Assembly (NCBI GenBank): GCA_017629455.1
Contig: JAGBXE010000230.1
Span: forward strand, 1 to 8,810
Direction of reading: 5' to 3'
Source of the DNA: Kiritimatiellia bacterium
GTDB lineage: Bacteria; Verrucomicrobiota; Kiritimatiellia; RFP12; UBA1067
DNA: 8,810 nt
A program made the position numbers and the translations under genes. Below are positions 1 through 7,258 of the stretch, in pieces (the stretch's first letter is position 1; each line of letters starts with the position of its first letter). Below the pieces are notes generated by a model that saw only the letters and a program-made list of their open reading frames with translations, was not told the DNA's origin and searched no databases.

Positions 1-21
1 AAGTATAAGCATAACGCACTA

Positions 22-1401
22 TTAAGTGTAGTGAAGCGGAGAGGAAAAGCGGTTATGCGGCTGTGAGCGATAAAGCGACCAGCCATCATTAAGCCAAAAT
101 GAAATTCCACACACCCACATAGCTGGCAACAAAAGACCGTGATTTCCTGAAAGCTCCGCCACAATAACAATTGCCGTCATCGGGATACGGACGGCCGAAG
201 CTAAAAAGCCAGCCATCCCTACAAGCGCAAATGCAGCCGGACGTATACCGAACGTCTCAGGCAAAACGCCTTGGAAAAATATGCCGGCAGCGGCGCCAAG
301 CGCGCCTCCACAGACTAACGCGGGAGCAAATACGCCGCCAGAACCACCAGAGCCAACAGTAAACGATGTTGCAACAACCTTCATTACAAAGAAGCAGAGA
401 AAGCCAATGGCCGCAAACTGCCACGACCCGCCGAAATAACCCAAGCGGCCGGCAGAAAGCCCAGTCTGAACGACACTGTAACTTGTGCCTAAAATGTCGG
501 GAACAAAAAAGCCGATTGCGCCGGTTGCCATACCGCCTATCGCGACTTTAAGCGCCCTCGGCAAACGCAAGAGCGCAAACCATTCTTCCGTGGCTCTAAA
601 GAACATTATGTAAAAGCGAACGCCAAGAACAACTAAAATGGCTAGCGCCAAATACGGCAAAAGCCGCAACCCTGAATCATAGAGGCAATCCGTCGGCATA
701 ACGAACAACGGCTGCCACCCGTAAAAATAGGCGTAAATCGTGTATGAAACAGCTGACGCTACAAACGACGGAACCATCGTTTCATATTCAACATCGCTTG
801 AAGAATAAAAAATCTCGAAGCCGAATATAGCACCAGCCATCGGCGCTTGAAAGAGCGCTCCGATACCTGCTGCAAGGCCTGCGGCCATCAGAATCCTGCG
901 AGCACGCGCAGGGCATTTTAAAATTCTCGATACGAGCGAACCGCATGAAGCTCCGATAAGCGTAACCGGCCCTTCAAAACCGGCACTGCCGCCTGAGCAA
1001 ACTGTAAGTACCGACGCTACAGACTTTACGGGAATTACTTCACTTGTAATATAGCCATCGCGCTTATGATAGGCATATATCGCGCTGTCAGTACCTCTGG
1101 CGTGCTCAAGCTTCGAAAAACGCCTTATCAACAAGTACCCGAGAACCGCGCCAATTGCCGGAAGCGCCGCTAACGTAAGGCGGCTAGCAAGCCACCCGCC
1201 GCCAGAAGACTCAACAAGCGCTAAAATCCGCGCGGCAGTAGCAAAGCCTGTATCAATAGCCCACCTAAAAAGAACTACGACAAACCCAGTTACTACACCG
1301 ACAAGCATAGCCTCGCCGAGATACTTGCCTGTCGTGCGAAAAGAAAGGCCCTTCCCTGCGCGGAAGAACCTGAATGACGATATCGAAAGTTTCCTGAACA
1401 T
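22..1401 (-). CDS. ClC-family chloride channel/transporter
   Basis: This 459-residue polytopic inner-membrane protein belongs to the ClC family, which moves chloride or related anions as channels or as anion/proton antiporters. Many hydrophobic helices are visible. The second signature is GGSAGFEGP at residues 137-145, where E143 matches the gating glutamate of E. coli ClC (canonical GREGP). The third signature is GGVFAP at 355-360, followed by a Gly/Ala-rich helix, and the pore tyrosine is probably Y444 in SLYRSQ. The first signature is atypical: GTDSAI at 103-108 instead of GSGIP. E196 aligns with E202 of the E. coli protein, and the proton-pathway glutamate after it (E203) is replaced by I197. 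No C-terminal CBS domains are present. The ATG at 1401 shares its A with the TAA stop of the upstream DJ-1-family gene (TAATG), so translation is probably coupled. The family assignment is firm. Channel versus antiporter, and the anion carried, cannot be told from sequence. Confidence 0.93.
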   Translation of the reverse strand: MFRKLSISSFRFFRAGKGLSFRTTGKYLGEAMLVGVVTGFVVVLFRWAIDTGFATAARILALVESSGGGWLASRLTLAALPAIGAVLGYLLIRRFSKLEHARGTDSAIYAYHKRDGYITSEVIPVKSVASVLTVCSGGSAGFEGPVTLIGASCGSLVSRILKCPARARRILMAAGLAAGIGALFQAPMAGAIFGFEIFYSSSDVEYETMVPSFVASAVSYTIYAYFYGWQPLFVMPTDCLYDSGLRLLPYLALAILVVLGVRFYIMFFRATEEWFALLRLPRALKVAIGGMATGAIGFFVPDILGTSYSVVQTGLSAGRLGYFGGSWQFAAIGFLCFFVMKVVATSFTVGSGGSGGVFAPALVCGGALGAAAGIFFQGVLPETFGIRPAAFALVGMAGFLASAVRIPMTAIVIVAELSGNHGLLLPAMWVCGISFWLNDGWSLYRSQPHNRFSSPLHYT

Positions 1402-1958
1402 TAATCCAGCACGTCGGTTACCATTTCGCGCGCAACCTTTGAAACGATTTTATCGCCAGCGAGCGCCTTAAGAACTACAAGCGCAAAAAGCGTTGAAACA
1501 CCAGGAGCTTGCCCCGTAATAATGTTGCCATCGGCAACAACTGGCGCAGGCGTCCATGGACGGTCAAGCATCATCTGGCAAGTCGGATAGCACGTTATAT
1601 GCGTATTAGGCGCAATTACACCTGCCTCGACAAGGACTATTGGAGCAGCACATATTGCACAAAGCAAGATACCTATTTGCCCGTGCTTTCTCAGAATGTC
1701 GCGCACCATTTCGGAGTTTTTCAAATTCTCCGTGCCTTCGCCGCCGCCAGGAAGCACTATCGCGTCAAACATCTCGGAAAAGACATCGGCTAAACGAGTA
1801 TCGGCACTCATCTCGATGCCGTGCGCTCCTTTAACATTAAGAACATCGTGAATGGAGGCTGTTACGACTTCTATGCCGCCGCGCCTAAGGACATCGATTA
1901 TTGTTGTAGCCTCGATTTCCTCAAAGCCATTGGCCAAGGGCACAAGTACCTTCGTCAT
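1401..1958 (-). CDS. DJ-1/PfpI-family protein
   Basis: This 185-residue cytoplasmic protein has the DJ-1/PfpI (class I glutamine amidotransferase-like) fold. Close relatives (human DJ-1, E. coli YajL) are linked to oxidative or carbonyl stress and described as chaperones or deglycases; the exact activity is disputed. Visible features are the start MTKVLVPLANGFEEIE, where E16 matches the conserved glutamate that pairs with the active cysteine, VLPGGGEG at 68-75, and the nucleophile elbow AICAAP at 101-106 with C103 as the reactive cysteine. ITGQAPG at 147-153 and the final helices are also typical, and the length is normal. I chose the ATG at 1958 because a perfect GGAGG lies 7 bases before it (complement of 1966-1970). 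An in-frame GTG at 1976 would add six residues that include that site. The RRM gene ends 36 bases upstream, and the ClC gene overlaps the stop by one base, so the three are probably co-transcribed. Confidence 0.93.
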   Translation of the reverse strand: MTKVLVPLANGFEEIEATTIIDVLRRGGIEVVTASIHDVLNVKGAHGIEMSADTRLADVFSEMFDAIVLPGGGEGTENLKNSEMVRDILRKHGQIGILLCAICAAPIVLVEAGVIAPNTHITCYPTCQMMLDRPWTPAPVVADGNIITGQAPGVSTLFALVVLKALAGDKIVSKVAREMVTDVLD

Positions 1959-1965
1959 AAGCTTG

Positions 1966-1970
1966 CCTCC
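1966..1970 (-). promoter_or_regulatory. Shine-Dalgarno GGAGG that fixes the DJ-1-family start
   Basis: GGAGG on the minus strand, with 7 bases to the ATG at 1958. It would lie inside the coding region if the upstream in-frame GTG at 1976 were the start, so it favours the shorter protein. Confidence 0.85.
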
Positions 1971-1994
1971 ATCCACATTTTTAGCTCTTACTCG

Positions 1995-2465
1995 TTAAAT
2001 GAGATTCTTAGCCTCGTTGCACTTCATGCGACGACCAAGGATTTCCTTGTCGTTCAAAGCTGCGCACGCCTTCTCGGCTTCTGCGCGAACGGGCATATTC
2101 ACAAAACCAAAGCCTTTTGATTTGCCGTTGTACTTATTCGTTATAAGGCGCGCTGAAGCTACAGTGCCAAACGCCTCAAATTCAGAACGCAACTCTGTTT
2201 CCGTCATCTCATAGCTGAGATTGCCGACATAGATTTCAACTGAACCGTCTGTCGGGGCGGGGTGCGGCTTGCGCTTTTCAAACGGCTTGGAATCCTGACG
2301 GCGCATCCTTGCTCCTGTTGTACGCGAACACGAGCATGAGCCGCGGCGTAACAAACACATAATGCACGCAACAACAATACCGGCTACGAATGCTACAGCA
2401 GCGATTGTCGCCGCCTGGCACGTATTAGTCTTGAACAGTTCGAACGACTGTATAATGCAGTTCAT
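1995..2465 (-). CDS. RRM RNA-binding protein with N-terminal membrane segment
   Basis: This 156-residue protein carries one RNA recognition motif at about residues 77-153. RNP2 is IYVGNL (78-83) and RNP1 is KGFGFVNM (117-124), the aromatic pair that stacks on single-stranded RNA. Small bacterial RRM proteins of this type bind RNA and are usually soluble and about 80-110 residues long. Here residues 17-38 form a clear hydrophobic segment followed by RR and a Cys/Ser stretch (GSCSCSR). That is consistent with a single membrane anchor with the RRM facing the cytosol (positive-inside rule). A Lys/Pro-rich linker (58-72) joins the two parts. A second start, M54 at 2306, has AGGAG 5 bases upstream (2312-2316) and would give a soluble 103-residue RRM protein. 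The upstream ATG at 2465 has only an AAGGGAAAG-like site. It follows rpoD and a possible mini-ORF, with the DJ-1-family gene 36 bases downstream. The RRM is certain; the start, and so the membrane anchor, is not. Confidence 0.9.
   Translation of the reverse strand: MNCIIQSFELFKTNTCQAATIAAVAFVAGIVVACIMCLLRRGSCSCSRTTGARMRRQDSKPFEKRKPHPAPTDGSVEIYVGNLSYEMTETELRSEFEAFGTVASARLITNKYNGKSKGFGFVNMPVRAEAEKACAALNDKEILGRRMKCNEAKNLI
2304..2316 (-). promoter_or_regulatory. internal ribosome binding site and start in the RRM gene
   Basis: On the minus strand AGGAG (2312-2316) is followed by 5 bases and then ATG (2306-2304), in frame with the RRM. This is a better site than the one before the upstream ATG at 2465. 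It would start a product with no membrane segment, just ahead of the RNA-binding domain. Whether it is used is inference. Confidence 0.6.
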
Positions 2466-2542
2466 TTTTCTTTCCCTTCTACTTGCTTCTTTTTCTCTTT
2501 TTTCGGCATCATGACCGGCACCCGACGGCCGGCCCTATTCAT
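2462..2542 (-). CDS. possible 26-aa basic mini-ORF between rpoD and the RRM gene
   Basis: An ATG at 2542 overlaps the rpoD TGA stop (TGATG) and opens a 26-codon frame ending in a TGA that overlaps the ATG of the RRM gene (ATGA). The product starts [15 protein letters not shown] and has 10 Lys/Arg against 3 Glu, with a Lys-rich end. A GGAG lies 4 bases before the ATG, inside the last rpoD codons. I recognise no family. It could be a true small basic protein, a translational relay that carries ribosomes from rpoD into the RRM gene, or a chance frame in an A-rich, ribosome-binding-site-like spacer. The overlaps at both ends are its main support, and conservation is untested. Confidence 0.35.
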   Translation of the reverse strand: MNRAGRRVPVMMPKKEKKKQVEGKEK

Positions 2543-4551
2543 CACGCTCCGCGGTAATCGCCAAGAGATTTCATTCGGCTCGGGTGGCGGAGTTTGCGCA
2601 GCGCCTTCGCCTCGATCTGACGAATACGCTCGCGCGTTACGTTGAACAAGCGACCGACTTCTTCAAGCGTACGGCTGTACCCGTCGGTTAGACCAAAACG
2701 GAAATCCACAACCTGACGCTCGCGATCGGTAAGCGTGCTCAATATCTCGCGCAACCGCTCACGAAGGAGGTGGCCTTCGGTCACCTCAAACGGATTTTCG
2801 CTCGTCATGTCGGGGATAAAGTCGCCATAATGGGCGTCTTCATTATCGCCAACTTTAGTCTGCAGCGAAATCGGCTGTTGCGCCATGCGCTTAACGGCAC
2901 GCACCTGATCGACAGGCAGCGCCATCTCCTTGGCTATCTCCTGCTCGTTCGGCTCACGACCGAGCTTTTGAATAAGCCGCTTTTGGACGCGCATGAGTTT
3001 GTTGATAGTCTCGATCATGTGCACGGGGATTCGGATCGTGCGAGCCTGGTCGGCGATCGCTCGTGTCGCCGCCTGCCTGATCCACCACGTTGCATACGTC
3101 GAAAATTTATAACCGCGCTTATATTCGAATTTCTCGACAGCCTTCATAAGGCCAGTATTGCCTTCTTGAATTAGGTCGAGGAATGAAAGACCGCGGTTCA
3201 TGTATTTCTTCACGATAGAGATTACAAGGCGTAAGTTCGCCTCAACCATCTTCGTGCGGGCGGACTGCCCGGCTTTAAGTACGCGGCGAAGCTCGGAGAA
3301 CGTAGTCACGAACTCTTCGCCTGGCATACCGAAATGCTCTTCTAGCGCCTCCATCTTGCCGCGGAGAACCTTCAAATCGGCTTCACGCTTCTTGGACGGG
3401 CGCTGGGTAAGGAGTTTTGCCTGCTCGGAAACGAGACGACGATACGGCAAATAATAGCGCTCGTCGGCTTCGGCGCAAAGCGTCTCCAGAACCTTCTGCT
3501 TGTATGAAAGATCGTCAAAGCACTTGCGCAGCGCAGCGCGCGCATTCGATAGGCCCTTCTCGGCGCCGCGAACTGTCGCTGGCACTGGATGCTTGCGCGA
3601 AATTGCCTCGCGGTACTTGTCGCTCGCCTCACGCAGGCGTTTATCGACTTCGCGTATCTGCTTGCGGAACTGCGGTATAAGCTCCATGTACGCATCGCGG
3701 TTGTCGTCGAATTTATCGGTGACAACGCGGTCAAAACGCTCGCGCTGGCCTTCAAGCCTATCGAGAAGCGAAGCGTACATCCCAGGGGCAAAGAGAAAGC
3801 GGTTGAACATGTCTTTCGTCTTTGTCTCTGCTTCTTCGATTATCGAGCAAATCTCGACTTCCTCTTCGCGCTTTAAAAGCTGCACCTGACCCATCTGGTG
3901 CAAATACATGCGGATGGGATCTTCGATCATTTCGGCCGCGCGGGCCTTCGGATCGGTCTGCTTGGCGTTTTTCGCATCGAGGAACTTCTTTACATCGTCC
4001 TCGCGAAGAACCTGTACACCAAGAGCTTCGAGAATCTTTAAATACTTTTCAGATTGGATAGCATCGACAATCGTCGAAGGCAGAATCTGGTTCAACTCTT
4101 CGTATGTGATGTAACCGCCGTTTGCTTCGCTGCGGTGCTTGACATCTTTTATGACGTCATTTAGCTCCGTCTCGCGGAGAATCGACATACCTTCCATTGA
4201 AGGCAAAATACTATCGACATCGCCAGCATCGGCAGACTCATCTTCAACAATCGACGGAAGTACCGCATCGACTTCATCAACCGAGCTTTCATCGCCCTTC
4301 GCTTCGGTGCGTTCAACTTCGGCCGCAAGCGATTCTGTATCAAGTGTCTCTGCTGCAGCAACTTCATCTTCTGGCGGAAGATCGTCGCCATCGACCTCTT
4401 CGCTCTGGCGCGCGCTCAACGCCTTTTTCTGAGCCGAGCGCGACGGCTTCCCACTCCGCTTTTCCTCGCGAATTTCGCCGTTATCTTGCGCCTTCGCTTT
4501 AGTCGTTTTTGCTTTTGCCGCCTTCTTAAGAGACTTCTTTACCGTGGCCAT
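2542..4551 (-). CDS. rpoD: RNA polymerase primary sigma factor (sigma-70/RpoD)
   Basis: This 669-residue housekeeping sigma factor directs RNA polymerase to -35/-10 promoters. In order: a Lys-rich start (1-45); an acidic linker (51-120); region 1.1 (about 128-185, with [13 protein letters not shown]); region 1.2 (211-242, [16 protein letters not shown]); a long charged non-conserved region (about 245-418); region 2 (about 421-512, with [35 protein letters not shown] and [14 protein letters not shown]); region 3 (513-592); and region 4 (593-669), whose helix-turn-helix runs [20 protein letters not shown]. The RpoD-type region 4 end ([10 protein letters not shown]) and the presence of region 1.1 mark it as the primary factor. 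I chose the ATG at 4551 because GGAG lies 5 bases upstream (4557-4560) and the Lys-rich N-terminus begins there. The open frame to 4719 runs through the promoter region. It is somewhat longer than E. coli RpoD (613) because of the N-terminal acidic linker. Confidence 0.97.
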   Translation of the reverse strand: MATVKKSLKKAAKAKTTKAKAQDNGEIREEKRSGKPSRSAQKKALSARQSEEVDGDDLPPEDEVAAAETLDTESLAAEVERTEAKGDESSVDEVDAVLPSIVEDESADAGDVDSILPSMEGMSILRETELNDVIKDVKHRSEANGGYITYEELNQILPSTIVDAIQSEKYLKILEALGVQVLREDDVKKFLDAKNAKQTDPKARAAEMIEDPIRMYLHQMGQVQLLKREEEVEICSIIEEAETKTKDMFNRFLFAPGMYASLLDRLEGQRERFDRVVTDKFDDNRDAYMELIPQFRKQIREVDKRLREASDKYREAISRKHPVPATVRGAEKGLSNARAALRKCFDDLSYKQKVLETLCAEADERYYLPYRRLVSEQAKLLTQRPSKKREADLKVLRGKMEALEEHFGMPGEEFVTTFSELRRVLKAGQSARTKMVEANLRLVISIVKKYMNRGLSFLDLIQEGNTGLMKAVEKFEYKRGYKFSTYATWWIRQAATRAIADQARTIRIPVHMIETINKLMRVQKRLIQKLGREPNEQEIAKEMALPVDQVRAVKRMAQQPISLQTKVGDNEDAHYGDFIPDMTSENPFEVTEGHLLRERLREILSTLTDRERQVVDFRFGLTDGYSRTLEEVGRLFNVTRERIRQIEAKALRKLRHPSRMKSLGDYRGA

Positions 4552-4602
4552 AACCTCTCCAGTATACAATCCACCCAACTGCAATTTGTCAAGTAAAAGC
4601 GA

Positions 4603-4632
4603 ATTATACCATAATGCCGTTGCAGAAATCAA
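4603..4632 (-). promoter_or_regulatory. probable rpoD promoter
   Basis: On the minus strand, TTGATT (4627-4632) lies 18 bases from a perfect TATAAT (4603-4608), about 50 bases before the rpoD start. A perfect TTGACA nearer the gene (4587-4592) has no -10 at good spacing: TATACT follows at 20 bases, nearly touching the ribosome binding site. It may be fortuitous or a second weak promoter. Confidence 0.6.
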
Positions 4633-4665
4633 GTGGGGATACATTTTTTTCAACTCATCAAGCGG

Positions 4666-4694
4666 TTGCGGGACGTGAGTAAATGTGATATGAT
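4666..4694 (+). promoter_or_regulatory. sigma-70 promoter of the mannitol dehydrogenase-family/rlmB operon
   Basis: TTGCGG (4666-4671) and TATGAT (4689-4694) are separated by exactly 17 bases, which places the transcript start near 4701 and gives a leader of about 40 bases. It is divergent from the rpoD promoter. An 8-base direct repeat (GCGGTTGC at 4662-4669 and 4698-4705) overlaps the -35 box and the start point and might be an operator. Confidence 0.65.
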
Positions 4695-4741
4695 ACGGCG
4701 GTTGCCGAAAATCAAGCAATCGTCTTTATTAAGGAGAAAAC

Positions 4742-6355
4742 ATGAAGCTTAGTCTTGAGTCGATTATTAATGACGCCGCCGCATGGCAGGCTAAGGGCGT
4801 TGCACTGCCGAAATTTGATATCGCAGCCATGAGAAAACGCACTGCCGAAACGCCGCAGTGGGTCCATTTCGGGGCAGGCAACATTTTCCGCGGTTTTATC
4901 GGCTCGCTCAGCCAACGCCTTCTCGATGCAGGCCTTGCTGAAACCGGAATCATCGCCTGCGACACTTTCGATTTTGAAGTCATCGACAAAATATACACCG
5001 CTAACGATTCGCTCACCCTGAACGTCCTGCTTAACCCCGACGGCACAACCTCGCGCGAAGTTTTAGCTGGTGTTGCCGAAGGGCTTAAGGCCGACTTTTC
5101 AGACTGCGCTGCTGCCGAGCGCCTGCGCGCCATTTTCCGCGCACCTTCCCTTCAGATGCTCTCGTTTACAATCACCGAAAAGGGTTACGCCATCCGCGGC
5201 ACCGACGGCTCGCTTTTGCCTGTCGTCCAGTCCGATATGACAGCAGGCCCTCAAGCGCCGCGTCACGTAATGTCGATAACGGCCGCCCTTCTCCTTGAGC
5301 GCTTCCGCGCAGGTGCCCTGCCTATGGCAGTAGTCGCGATGGACAACTGCTCACATAACGGCGAAAAACTGATGAAGGCTGTTTTGGAAATCGCCGAAGC
5401 CTGGGTAGCAAACGGCCTTGCCGACGAAGGCTTTATTGCATACCTTAAGGACGAATCGAAAATTTCGTTCCCATGGACAATGATCGACAAGATTACTCCG
5501 CGCCCTCATCCTCGCGTTGAAAAGTCGCTCGCTGATGACGGCTTCGAAGGCATGGCTCCTATCGTCACCGACAAAAAGACGTTTATCGCGGCGTTCGTCA
5601 ACGCTGAAAAGCCGCAGTATCTCGTCGTTGAAGATAAATTCCCCAACGGCAGACCCGCGCTCGAAAAGGCGGGCGTGTACTTCTGCGACCGCGAAACAGT
5701 CAATATGACCGAGCGCATGAAGGTTACAACCTGCCTCAATCCTCTGCACACGGCCATGTCCATGTACGGCTGCCTACTCGGATACACGCTCATCTGCGAC
5801 GAAATGAAAGATGAAGACATCGTCAATCTCGTCAAGCGTCTGGGCTATGTCGAAGGCCTGCCCGTCGTAGTCGATCCCAAGATCGTTTCGCCCAAGGCGT
5901 TCATCGATGAAGTCGTAAACGACCGTCTGCCCAATCCGTTCATGCCCGACGACCCGCGCCGCATCGCTACCGACACATCGCAGAAAGTCGGCATCCGCTT
6001 CGGCGAAACAGTAAAGAGCTACATAGCCGCCGGCAAAGACCTCAACGATCTCGTGGCCATCCCCCTCGCCATCGCGGGCTGGTTCCGCTATCTTCTGGCG
6101 GTCAACGACAACGGAGAACAGTTCGAAGTTTCGCCTGATCCGCTCAAGGAGGAGTTCCAGTCGAAACTCGCCGGCATCGTGTGGAACGACCCTTCATCGT
6201 ACAAGGGGCAGCTTAGCGCGCTGCTCGCCAACGAGTCGGTCTTCCATGTCGACTACACGAAAACTCCGCTTGCTAAGCGCATAGAAGAATACTTCGTCAA
6301 GCTTCTCGCTGGTCCCGGTTCGGCGCGCAAACTTTTGCAAGACGAACTCAAGTAA
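4742..6355 (+). CDS. mannitol dehydrogenase/fructuronate reductase-family oxidoreductase
   Basis: This 537-residue cytoplasmic enzyme belongs to the long-chain mannitol dehydrogenase family. Members interconvert a keto sugar or keto acid and a polyol or aldonate using NAD(P)(H): mannitol/fructose, mannonate/fructuronate (UxuB), altronate/tagaturonate. The N-terminal nucleotide-binding motif is HFGAGNIFRGF (42-52). The family segments MDNCSHNG (200-207) and FPWTMIDKITPRP (243-255) follow. The catalytic signature is K327-VTTCL-N333-PL-H336, where the Lys is the general base and Asn/His bind the substrate. DTSQKVGIRFGET (411-423) is the conserved C-terminal-domain motif. All key residues are present and the length is normal. 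The start is certain: AAGGAG (4731-4736) lies 5 bases ahead of the ATG. The operon partner rlmB starts 9 bases after the stop and gives no hint of substrate. I infer a fructuronate reductase-like or mannitol-type role but cannot separate the two. No transporter or sugar isomerase gene is visible nearby. Confidence 0.93.
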   Translation: MKLSLESIINDAAAWQAKGVALPKFDIAAMRKRTAETPQWVHFGAGNIFRGFIGSLSQRLLDAGLAETGIIACDTFDFEVIDKIYTANDSLTLNVLLNPDGTTSREVLAGVAEGLKADFSDCAAAERLRAIFRAPSLQMLSFTITEKGYAIRGTDGSLLPVVQSDMTAGPQAPRHVMSITAALLLERFRAGALPMAVVAMDNCSHNGEKLMKAVLEIAEAWVANGLADEGFIAYLKDESKISFPWTMIDKITPRPHPRVEKSLADDGFEGMAPIVTDKKTFIAAFVNAEKPQYLVVEDKFPNGRPALEKAGVYFCDRETVNMTERMKVTTCLNPLHTAMSMYGCLLGYTLICDEMKDEDIVNLVKRLGYVEGLPVVVDPKIVSPKAFIDEVVNDRLPNPFMPDDPRRIATDTSQKVGIRFGETVKSYIAAGKDLNDLVAIPLAIAGWFRYLLAVNDNGEQFEVSPDPLKEEFQSKLAGIVWNDPSSYKGQLSALLANESVFHVDYTKTPLAKRIEEYFVKLLAGPGSARKLLQDELK

Positions 6356-6364
6356 GCTTAAATC

Positions 6365-7168
6365 ATGAGTTCAGGTCAAGATACTCGCCGCCACAAAGGG
6401 CCGCGCGAAATCATCTCGGGGTGTGAATGGCTCTTCGGGCGCAATCCCGTCGAAGAGGCGCTTGCCGCTGGCAGGCGCACCTGCACGGAGATTGTACTCC
6501 CCCCACCTTCGCCGCGTGAGGACGACCAAATCTCGCGAATCCGCGCCGAAGCGCGCGCGCGTCGAATGGTGATGCGCACGATGGACCACGATGCGCTCGA
6601 TAAGCTTACGCGCTTCGGGCATCATCAAGGTTGCGCGCTTAGAACTACGGGCTACCCGTACGTAGGCTTTCGCGAACTCCTTTCTGCCGTTGAATCAGAC
6701 GAGAATGCTCTAGTAATCATACTCGATCATCTCGAAGACCCACAGAACGTCGGTTCGATTCTGCGCACGGCATGTGCCGCAGGCGCAACGGGCGTCATAA
6801 TCCCCGAAGACCGCGCATGCGGAGTAACGCCAGCGGCGGTTCGAGCTTCTGCCGGCGGCTCTGAACACATCCGCGTTGCTCACGTTGTCAATCTCCCCAG
6901 GGCGATTGCCGATTTAAAGGAAGCAGGTCTTTGGATAACCGGGCTTGATGTCGGCGGCGATGAATGTCGGCCTTATGCGTCCATCGATTTTAAAGGCCGC
7001 GTAGGTCTAGTTATCGGTGCTGAAGGATCCGGGCTTTCACGCTTGGTGCGCGAAAACTGCGATTTTATCGGTACTCTTCCCATGCCAGGAGGGTTCGAAT
7101 CACTCAACGCAGGCGTAGCGGCCGCAATAACCATTTACGAGGTGCTCCGTCAAAGGGGCGTCAAGTAG
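6365..7168 (+). CDS. rlmB: 23S rRNA (guanosine-2'-O)-methyltransferase, TrmH/SpoU family
   Basis: This 267-residue SPOUT-fold enzyme transfers a methyl group from S-adenosylmethionine to a ribose 2'-OH, most likely G2251 of 23S rRNA as in E. coli RlmB. The N-terminal substrate-binding domain is seen as EWLFGRNPVEEAL (21-33) and HHQGC (86-90). The catalytic domain has motif 1, DHLEDPQNVGSILRTA (121-136), with N128 and R134; motif 2, GLVIGAEGSGL (214-224), with E220; and motif 3, MPGGFESLNAGVAAAI (240-255), which helps form the knotted SAM site. Motif 3 reads SLNAGVAAAI where many homologues have SLNVSVA, a mild variant. It lies 9 bases after the upstream dehydrogenase gene. I see no clear Shine-Dalgarno sequence, so it probably depends on read-through or re-initiation from that gene. 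RlmB is the best call; another 2'-O-methyltransferase of the family (rRNA or tRNA) is possible. Confidence 0.9.
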   Translation: MSSGQDTRRHKGPREIISGCEWLFGRNPVEEALAAGRRTCTEIVLPPPSPREDDQISRIRAEARARRMVMRTMDHDALDKLTRFGHHQGCALRTTGYPYVGFRELLSAVESDENALVIILDHLEDPQNVGSILRTACAAGATGVIIPEDRACGVTPAAVRASAGGSEHIRVAHVVNLPRAIADLKEAGLWITGLDVGGDECRPYASIDFKGRVGLVIGAEGSGLSRLVRENCDFIGTLPMPGGFESLNAGVAAAITIYEVLRQRGVK

Positions 7169-7181
7169 TTGTAAATTACCG

Positions 7182-7211
7182 TTGTCTAACTGACAATCAC
7201 GGTGGTATAAT
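7182..7211 (+). promoter_or_regulatory. promoter of the ferredoxin/exporter operon with an inverted repeat
   Basis: A perfect TATAAT (7206-7211) follows TTGTCT (7182-7187) at 18 bases, giving a leader of about 40 bases before the ferredoxin ATG. An inverted repeat TTGTC-N5-GACAA (7182-7196) covers the -35 box. It may be an operator, but it is short. Confidence 0.55.
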
Positions 7212-7258
7212 CCATAACAAAGAAAAGTCTGAAAAGACCAACGAAAGGAAAAAATAAC

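Noticed and set aside
1509..2214. plus-strand frames opposite the DJ-1 and RRM genes
   Set aside because: Composition and overlap show that they are antisense shadows of the two recognised genes.
2516..2535. CCGGC/GCCGG stem after rpoD as a terminator
   Set aside because: The stem is only 5 bp and no T run follows on the minus strand. The downstream genes are tightly packed, so termination here is doubtful.
3372..3889. several 85-139 codon frames on both strands within rpoD
   Set aside because: They overlap the long charged region of rpoD, are rich in Arg/Ser/Ala from frame-shifted codons, and lack domains.
4552..4719. N-terminal extension of the rpoD frame up to an ATG at 4719
   Set aside because: It runs through both divergent promoters, its sequence is unlike sigma factors, and a Lys-rich start with a good ribosome binding site exists at 4551.
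4729..5133. 134-codon open frame antisense to the dehydrogenase gene
   Set aside because: Shadow of a GC-biased coding strand. It contains no recognisable motif, and the opposite strand is an unambiguous enzyme.
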